A stretch of 22,414 bases of DNA from an uncultured Bacteriovorax sp. (lineage in GTDB: Bacteria > Bdellovibrionota > Bacteriovoracia > Bacteriovoracales > Bacteriovoracaceae): assembly GCA_946482295.1 (NCBI GenBank), contig CAMLRB010000032.1:1-22414 (forward strand), written 5' to 3'. Positions 17,763-22,414 of the stretch are shown one piece after another; the stretch's first letter is position 1; the number at the start of each line of letters is the position of its first letter. A model generated the notes under the pieces. The model was given only the letters and a program-made list of their open reading frames with translations. It was not told the origin of the DNA and ran no database searches. The position numbers were made by a program, and so were the translations under genes.

Positions 17763-18335
17763 ATGAAAAATATCAAAAGACCCATTAATGATATCGGCAT
17801 CCGTCATCGTGCAAGACTTGAAATCACTAGAAATACAAGTCTCCATCTAACCGTGAAAATCTTGAAGGAAAAGTCACGCCTTAGAACGAAAGCACTGCTG
17901 CAAATCTTAAAACGGGCCATTCAAAGAGGGCGAGTTCAAGGATTAAGAATTCATCACTATACGCTCGAACATGATCATGTTCATCTCATAGTTGAAGCAA
18001 GGAACAATTATGAATTAGGAAAAGGAATGCAGGCATTCGGTGTATGCTTTGCAAAAGGTATCAATAAGTGCAAATCACTTAAAGGTGCTGCTTATAAACA
18101 TCGTTATCATTTACGAAAAATTAACTCTGCTCGTGATTTGAAAACAGTTATGAGATATGTTTTCAACAATTCCAAAAAGCATCGCAATTCGCTCACAATG
18201 GTTCATCCCTTTAATTCAATCACTGCAGAATTGAAGCACAAATTGTTTACGAAAGAGAAAGTTGTTTTAGATAGAGAGCTGATGGCATTGCTCGATCCAA
18301 TACGGATTTTTTACAATGCCATTGAATTTTATTAG
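17763..18335 (+). CDS. HUH (Y1) transposase-like protein, REP-associated/IS200-like family, solitary
   Basis: From the ATG at 17763 the product is 190 residues. It has the Y1 transposase fold: RHRARLEIT, then LHLTVKI, the HUH motif in YTLEHDHVHLIVEA (H72 and H74), the helix MQAFGVCFAKGINK, KHRYHLRKI and the likely catalytic Tyr in RYVFNNSKKH (Y132). Such enzymes nick single-stranded DNA through a tyrosine. The motif order resembles the stand-alone group common in deltaproteobacterial genomes rather than mobile IS200/IS605. ATG (17715) and TTG (17679) starts are also in frame but add residues that look non-conserved; no ribosome site decides the start. I see no IS ends, no TnpB and no REP palindromes at the flanks, so it may be domesticated. 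Its TAG overlaps the TAA of the convergent barrel gene. Confidence 0.78.
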   Translation: MKNIKRPINDIGIRHRARLEITRNTSLHLTVKILKEKSRLRTKALLQILKRAIQRGRVQGLRIHHYTLEHDHVHLIVEARNNYELGKGMQAFGVCFAKGINKCKSLKGAAYKHRYHLRKINSARDLKTVMRYVFNNSKKHRNSLTMVHPFNSITAELKHKLFTKEKVVLDRELMALLDPIRIFYNAIEFY

Positions 18336-19471
18336 AAGCGGTAAGATAGACCAAACTGCAAACGAGTTCCTGAGAGTGATCGCTCACTTTCTGTACCGTT
18401 ATTGTACTGGTACGATTCCGTCGAAGAATAATAATCAAAAATTGCACGGGCACCAAAGTTGTTGCTCAAAGTATATTTCATACCAACACCTAAAGAGAAA
18501 AATTTACTATCGCCTTCTTCTGTCACTGGCGCAACTCCTGGCGTACTAACAGAGGTCTCATTTGACTCACTACCAATTCCTGCAGTTAACAAACCGTAGA
18601 AAACTGGACGGTTTAAATCAAATGGTTTGTTATAAAAGTGATACGAAAGTCCGCCCCCAAACTCGAGCCAGTCTGATTCACTCTGAACATCACCTCCTGT
18701 CTCTGTTGTTCTTTTGTGAACAAAACCCGTCACAGAAAAATCACGTAGGAAATTGTTCATGTTGAAAAAATAACGTTCAAGTCCTAATGAAAAATCGACA
18801 GCAGAAGCGGTGAAATCAGTTGTTGTACCAGCTGTTTCACTTTCCCCTGAAAGTGAATTGAGATAGAGCATTCCCCAAACTTCCCACTTATCAGCTTTAT
18901 TTGTTCCCATGCGAGATGGGAGTTCCATAATTTCTTCAGATGTTTCTGGACGAGAGGATTTCGCTACAACATGGGCAGACTTTTTGGAAGAAGATTTTGG
19001 CTCCATCCCCAATTCTTCCAATTCTGCTTGATCAGCATCATCAACCACAATTTCTTTGTCATCAGAGACAGAAGAAGTTTTTTCATCGAGGGGCATAGAT
19101 TCTGTACCACCTGGGATGGCCTCTTCTTTCAAACTTTTTGTGGGATCTTCAGTGATTTTTACAGGTGAAGCAATTTTTAGATTGAGTACTTTGTCATTGG
19201 TAATTTCATTAGGATCTACAACTCTGTAGAGCGACCAAATAGATCTTGAAGGAGAAACTTTTTCAGCAACTCCACGAGCGATAACACCGGCCGTGATAAA
19301 AAATTTAGCATGGTCCCCGACAACCAAACCGTCTTCACCGCCTCTGTTGATAAGAACAGTTTTTTTAGAATCAGAAACTTTGAGAAATCTGAGAGTGAGT
19401 TTTTCGTCAATTTCTAATGCTTGGGCCGAAGCTGATACCAGTAATGAAAAAAGTAATGCCTTTTTAATCAC
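18332..19471 (-). CDS. Exported protein with N-terminal beta domain and C-terminal outer-membrane barrel (paralogue 2)
   Basis: The 379-residue protein starts at GTG 19471 with an ideal AGGAG site 8 bases before it. MIKKALLFSLLVSASAQA is a signal peptide cleaved before LEIDEK. Residues about 20-90 form a small beta-rich domain (VLINRGGEDGLVVGDHAKF) and 91-195 are a polar, acidic linker. From about 196 to the end, amphipathic strands close with FGLSYRF, where the terminal Phe is the BAM recognition feature of outer-membrane barrels. The protein is a paralogue of the gene directly upstream. I recognise no named family and no function. The start overlaps the downstream end of its neighbour closely (11 bases between), so the two are an operon. 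The start codon GTG is unusual but convincingly supported. Confidence 0.85.
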   Translation of the reverse strand: MIKKALLFSLLVSASAQALEIDEKLTLRFLKVSDSKKTVLINRGGEDGLVVGDHAKFFITAGVIARGVAEKVSPSRSIWSLYRVVDPNEITNDKVLNLKIASPVKITEDPTKSLKEEAIPGGTESMPLDEKTSSVSDDKEIVVDDADQAELEELGMEPKSSSKKSAHVVAKSSRPETSEEIMELPSRMGTNKADKWEVWGMLYLNSLSGESETAGTTTDFTASAVDFSLGLERYFFNMNNFLRDFSVTGFVHKRTTETGGDVQSESDWLEFGGGLSYHFYNKPFDLNRPVFYGLLTAGIGSESNETSVSTPGVAPVTEEGDSKFFSLGVGMKYTLSNNFGARAIFDYYSSTESYQYNNGTESERSLSGTRLQFGLSYRF

Positions 19472-19482
19472 GAATTTCTCTC

Positions 19483-21048
19483 CTAGAAATAAACGCTCAT
19501 TCCTAAGTAATATTTTAAGTCGAACTTTGAAAATTTTCCATTGATATTGTCAGAGACACCATCAGAGGAATTATAACTTTTAACGTCAGCATTGATACCG
19601 AAGTTCGCACTTGCCCCAACATTGACTGTATCTTCAGCAAGATCACCAGTTCGGAAACGATACTTAGTCATGAGCTGCATCGATGGGAGTGTAAGAACTT
19701 GGTAAGAGTAATCTTTGGAAAGCTCCGGGGCAGACATGTCAGAAGAGCCGACTTTAACTCCTAGCCCGGCAAGATAGATGAAGCGATTAAGAGTAAGTGG
19801 ATTATTTACGAAATAGTAATTTAGGTATCCACCAACGAAACCTTCTTCAGATCGGCCATTGCGACCGCCAATATCAAGATCAACGACACCTCTTTCAAGT
19901 ATGAATTGAATTGACCAATTTTTCCACTCGGGATTACTGCGAGAAAGATGAAGATCGTATCCAAGACCTAGGTGGTAGCCACGACCTTGGTAATAGGAGT
20001 CAGCATCTGTAGTTTGATTAACCATGGAACCTGAAAAATGAAACATAAGTTCATGCCCATCAAGTTCATTAAGGGCGAGCTCTCTTCTGCGTATTTCACT
20101 TTCGACACCTGTTTGAATAAAATATTTACGAAGGGAAGCTGAATCAAGATCTGCTGTCCAGTTTTCACCGTCGCGTTGTTTTTTTGCAAGTACACGTGGT
20201 GAAATCTCTGCCTTAGCTTTCTTATCTTCTCGAGCTTGTTCATATGTTGATTTTATCGTGACCGCTTTATTAAACTCGCGCATATCCGGAATTTTCTCTT
20301 GATCGCGATAGAAATCTTTCACACCGTATTTCATCGAAGCAACTTTCTGTTCATGGCCTTCACCCATGCTGTCGAGGAGCTTCTTGTCTTCGGCCTTTTT
20401 GATGTCACCAACACGAACAGATCGATTTCCAATAAAATAGCGTTGATCAGTTTTATCCCCATATTCTTCACTGTAATACGTTTCTGATTTGTTACGAAAT
20501 CCTTCGTAAGTACTAATTTCGATGTCTGCCTCAGGCACTGGATCTTCATCGAAGAGTTTTTCACTTGAATCGTATTGATCTTCTTCGCGAACAAGTCGAC
20601 GAGGTACATTTTCTTCATTTTCGGCCAAAAAAGCGTCAACATCGTTGTATTCGTCTTGATTGACTACGCGGTGGCGAGTTTTTATTCGGAGCGGACGTCC
20701 CATACTGACAGATCGGTCAGTCATCATAAGGAGTTTGCTCGCTTTTTTAAGATGTTCTGGGAGGGCGATTGATTTTAAGGACCAGTAGGACTTTCGGGGC
20801 AGACTTTTAACAAGTTCGCCTTCCGCTACCAAAAAAATGACTGGAGTTTCTTTTGGACCTTTTTGGACGTAAAAACGGGCCTGAAGACCTTCCCTATATT
20901 CCTCGAGATCCCCGAGGTCGGCAATCATGCTTTCACCGCTGGTTGAAACGTCAGTAATGGTGACTTCTTCAAGGGATAAGGCCCCTGCCAATTGAGAGTG
21001 GAAATAAAGGCTTAAAACCAATAAAACGCGTCTAAATTTTGTCTTCAT
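19483..21048 (-). CDS. Exported protein with N-terminal beta domain and C-terminal outer-membrane barrel (paralogue 1)
   Basis: The frame is open to an ATG at 21078, but the ATG at 21048 gives MKTKFRRVLLVLSLYFHSQLAG, a better signal peptide, and 521 residues. The N-terminal domain aligns with its downstream neighbour (A-x-G-x3-K-x2-P-x2-S-x-WSL in both). A long, very charged middle part follows (about residues 110-310), probably disordered or coiled, then amphipathic beta strands ending KYYLGMSVYF with a terminal Phe, as in outer-membrane barrels. No enzymatic motif is visible and no family name is recognised. The product is most likely an outer-membrane protein with a large periplasmic linker. 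Its TAG stop is part of the TAGGAG ribosome site of the following paralogue, so translation may be coupled. No good ribosome site precedes the chosen start. Confidence 0.83.
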   Translation of the reverse strand: MKTKFRRVLLVLSLYFHSQLAGALSLEEVTITDVSTSGESMIADLGDLEEYREGLQARFYVQKGPKETPVIFLVAEGELVKSLPRKSYWSLKSIALPEHLKKASKLLMMTDRSVSMGRPLRIKTRHRVVNQDEYNDVDAFLAENEENVPRRLVREEDQYDSSEKLFDEDPVPEADIEISTYEGFRNKSETYYSEEYGDKTDQRYFIGNRSVRVGDIKKAEDKKLLDSMGEGHEQKVASMKYGVKDFYRDQEKIPDMREFNKAVTIKSTYEQAREDKKAKAEISPRVLAKKQRDGENWTADLDSASLRKYFIQTGVESEIRRRELALNELDGHELMFHFSGSMVNQTTDADSYYQGRGYHLGLGYDLHLSRSNPEWKNWSIQFILERGVVDLDIGGRNGRSEEGFVGGYLNYYFVNNPLTLNRFIYLAGLGVKVGSSDMSAPELSKDYSYQVLTLPSMQLMTKYRFRTGDLAEDTVNVGASANFGINADVKSYNSSDGVSDNINGKFSKFDLKYYLGMSVYF

Positions 21049-21097
21049 GAAGAAAAGTTTAGCACAATAATACGCCATGCATACACGAGGGAATTCC

Positions 21098-21126
21098 TTG
21101 CTTCACTGCGAATAATTTTCTATAAC
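21098..21126 (+). promoter_or_regulatory. Candidate promoter for the small protein-trxB operon
   Basis: TTGCTT (21098-21103), 17 bases, then TATAAC (21121-21126, five of six consensus). The start of transcription is expected near 21133, leaving about 29 bases to the ATG at 21162. The -35 hexamer and spacing equal those at 11118-11146. Confidence 0.45.
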
Positions 21127-21129
21127 TGT

Positions 21130-21160
21130 AGAGGTAAAAATGACAAAAAAAGGGACCTCT
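21130..21160 (+). promoter_or_regulatory. Possible leader hairpin before the 72-residue gene
   Basis: AGAGGT (21130-21135) and ACCTCT (21155-21160) are a perfect 6-base inverted repeat around a 19-base loop. The right arm lies between the AGGG ribosome site (21151-21154) and the ATG (21162). A start near 21133 would remove half the left arm, so the hairpin may not exist in the mRNA. Confidence 0.2.
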
Positions 21161-21161
21161 T

Positions 21162-21380
21162 ATGAGCAAGAAAAAGATTAAGAAAATCTATAAATACGAA
21201 TGCACGATTACCGGTGAAGCTTTCAAAACAACTGCTGAAGCAAAACATCCTGATGAACTCACGACTGTAAGCGCTTACTATCAACTTCATCCTGAACTGG
21301 ATGACCGTCCACTTGAGATCAAACTCAAAGTGAAGAACGAAGAAGAAACAGCAGCTGCTATTAAGGCATTAACGGAGTAA
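21162..21380 (+). CDS. Small protein of unknown function, 72 residues, cotranscribed with trxB
   Basis: The 72-residue product begins with a lysine-rich MSKKKIKKIYKYECTITGEAF and continues with ADELTT-like HPDELTTVSAYYQLHPELDDRP, ending in a charged helix. It has one cysteine and no signal peptide or membrane segment, so it is cytoplasmic. An AGGG ribosome site lies 7 bases before the ATG. The stop is 6 bases from trxB, and the GGAG at 21374-21377 inside its last codons serves as the trxB ribosome site, so the two are coupled. Codon use matches the neighbours and the frame is clean, so it is a real gene. I do not recognise the family; the single Cys and trxB linkage hint at redox biology only weakly. 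Confidence 0.8.
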   Translation: MSKKKIKKIYKYECTITGEAFKTTAEAKHPDELTTVSAYYQLHPELDDRPLEIKLKVKNEEETAAAIKALTE

Positions 21381-21386
21381 TTCTGT

Positions 21387-22331
21387 ATGGAAACAAAACA
21401 AGTCATCATCATTGGATCTGGCCCTGCCGGATATACTGCGGCCCTATATTCGTCACGAGCGGGTCTTAACCCTTTAGTGATTGAAGGACATGAGCCGGGC
21501 GGACAATTAACAACGACAACTGATGTAGAAAACTTTCCTGGATTCCCGGAAGGTGTCATGGGTCCAGAACTCATGGACAAAATGAGAAAACAAACTGCTC
21601 GTTTTGGAACTCAATATCTTTCAACAAAAGTAACGGACGTTGATCTTTCAAAAAGACCTTTTCACGTTAAGTGCGAAAATGGTCAGGAGTTTCTTGCAGA
21701 AACATTGATTATTTCAACTGGTGCTTCTGCTAAATACCTTGGTCTTCCAAATGAAATGGGATTGATTGGTAAAGGTGTTTCAGCTTGTGCGACTTGTGAT
21801 GGATTCTTCTATCGTAACAAAGTTGTTCACGTTGTTGGTGGTGGTGATACAGCTCTTGAAGAAGCAAACTTCCTTACACGTTTTGCTGAAAAAGTTTATT
21901 TGATTCACCGTCGTGATTCTTTTCGTGCTTCAAAACCTATGCAGGATCGCACCTTCAACAATCCCAAAATTGAAGTTGTGTGGAATACTGAAGTGAAAGA
22001 AATCCTCTTCGATGAAGGTGGTGTTAACGGATTAAAAGTTTTCAACAACAGCACGAATGAAACGTATGATAGAAAAACTGATGGTTTCTTCTTAGGAATT
22101 GGACATGAACCGAATACGAAATTCTTAAAAGGCCAATTAGCACTTGATGAAAGTGGCTACATTAAAACTCAGGGCACACACCCAGATACTTCTGTACCAG
22201 GTGTTTTTGCTTGCGGTGACGTGCAAGATCCATACTACCGTCAGGCCATCTCTGCAGCGGGTTCTGGTTGCCAAGCGGCCATCAGAGCTGAGCGATTCCT
22301 CGAAGCGGAACACGATAAAAAACACAGCTAG
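21387..22331 (+). CDS. trxB: Thioredoxin reductase (NADPH)
   Basis: The 314 residues match low-molecular-weight bacterial thioredoxin reductase (about 320), which passes electrons from NADPH through FAD to thioredoxin in the cytoplasm. Visible motifs are the FAD-binding GSGPAG (10-15), EPGGQLTTTTDVENFPGF, the redox-active C134-A-T-C137 with following DGFFYRNK, the NADPH-binding GGGDTALEEA (151-160) and HRRDSFRASK (174-183), and the C-terminal FAD motif ACGDVQDPYYRQAISAAGSG. HRR with the downstream Arg favours NADPH over NADH. All catalytic residues are present. The ATG at 21387 has GGAG nine bases upstream. It is the last gene of a two-gene operon and is followed by a strong terminator. Confidence 0.97.
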   Translation: METKQVIIIGSGPAGYTAALYSSRAGLNPLVIEGHEPGGQLTTTTDVENFPGFPEGVMGPELMDKMRKQTARFGTQYLSTKVTDVDLSKRPFHVKCENGQEFLAETLIISTGASAKYLGLPNEMGLIGKGVSACATCDGFFYRNKVVHVVGGGDTALEEANFLTRFAEKVYLIHRRDSFRASKPMQDRTFNNPKIEVVWNTEVKEILFDEGGVNGLKVFNNSTNETYDRKTDGFFLGIGHEPNTKFLKGQLALDESGYIKTQGTHPDTSVPGVFACGDVQDPYYRQAISAAGSGCQAAIRAERFLEAEHDKKHS

Positions 22332-22355
22332 AAACCACATACAAGAACGACAATG

Positions 22356-22383
22356 AGCACTCCTTCGGGAGTGCTTTTTTTTT
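22356..22383 (+). terminator. Rho-independent terminator after trxB
   Basis: AGCACTCC (22356-22363) and GGAGTGCT (22368-22375) form a perfect 8-base stem around the very stable loop TTCG, followed at once by an uninterrupted T tract to 22383. It lies 24 bases after the trxB stop. Confidence 0.95.
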
Positions 22384-22414
22384 GTCCAAGTGCCTAGTGA
22401 TTGGTCAGGGGCAA

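Noticed and set aside
20331..20642. Minus-strand open frame of 103 codons
   Set aside because: It is a shadow within the charged linker of the barrel gene on the same strand, with no ribosome site or recognisable domain.
1..22414. CRISPR array, tRNA or rRNA genes, prophage, complete insertion sequence
   Set aside because: I saw no regularly spaced repeats, cloverleaf sequences, rRNA motifs, phage structural genes or paired terminal repeats.

Overview
The window is a dense, AT-leaning (about 40% GC by eye) bacterial chromosome segment with short intergenic gaps and no stretch over 300 bases without a gene. The mix points to a Gram-negative, deltaproteobacteria-like lineage, most likely Bdellovibrionota (Bacteriovorax/Peredibacter-type). 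The clues are a deltaproteobacterial-style RpoH N-terminus, several exported proteins ending in outer-membrane beta-barrel signatures, a FecR-domain protein, an M23 peptidase beside secA, and a SEC-C-tailed SecA. The placement is inference, since no rRNA or marker-gene comparison was possible.

Left part (1-5414): the N-terminal third of a sigma-32-like factor (minus strand, cut by the window edge) with a promoter almost on its start codon; a cysteine-containing exported protein of unknown function; a divergent exported helical/TPR-like protein; and a FecR-domain protein with about 15-residue tandem repeats and a likely C-terminal barrel. The last two genes converge and share a CTAG at their stops.

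Centre (5488-11087): the conserved stress module prkA - DUF444/yeaH - spoVR on the minus strand, with the FecR gene 73 bases downstream. A PP2C-type Ser/Thr phosphatase is divergent across a 167-base gap that carries good sigma-70-like promoter candidates.

Right-centre (11200-17648): a plus-strand run of M23 (LytM) peptidase, secA, a YbjQ-domain protein with a long acidic N-terminus, and an FAD-dependent glycerol-3-phosphate dehydrogenase. The last three junctions are tight (TAATG, then CTGA). The dehydrogenase appears to start at a CTG codon; its only in-frame ATG lies after the FAD-binding motif.

Right end (17763-22414): a solitary HUH (Y1) transposase-like gene, a minus-strand pair of paralogous exported barrel proteins, a 72-residue protein of unknown function, thioredoxin reductase, and a textbook rho-independent terminator.

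No CRISPR array, tRNA, rRNA, prophage or complete insertion sequence was seen. The points most worth a second look are the non-ATG glpD start, the repeat-bearing FecR-barrel protein beside the PrkA module, the acidic YbjQ fusion cotranscribed with secA, the paralogous barrel pair, the apparently leaderless rpoH, and an apparent excess of the word GGCC.
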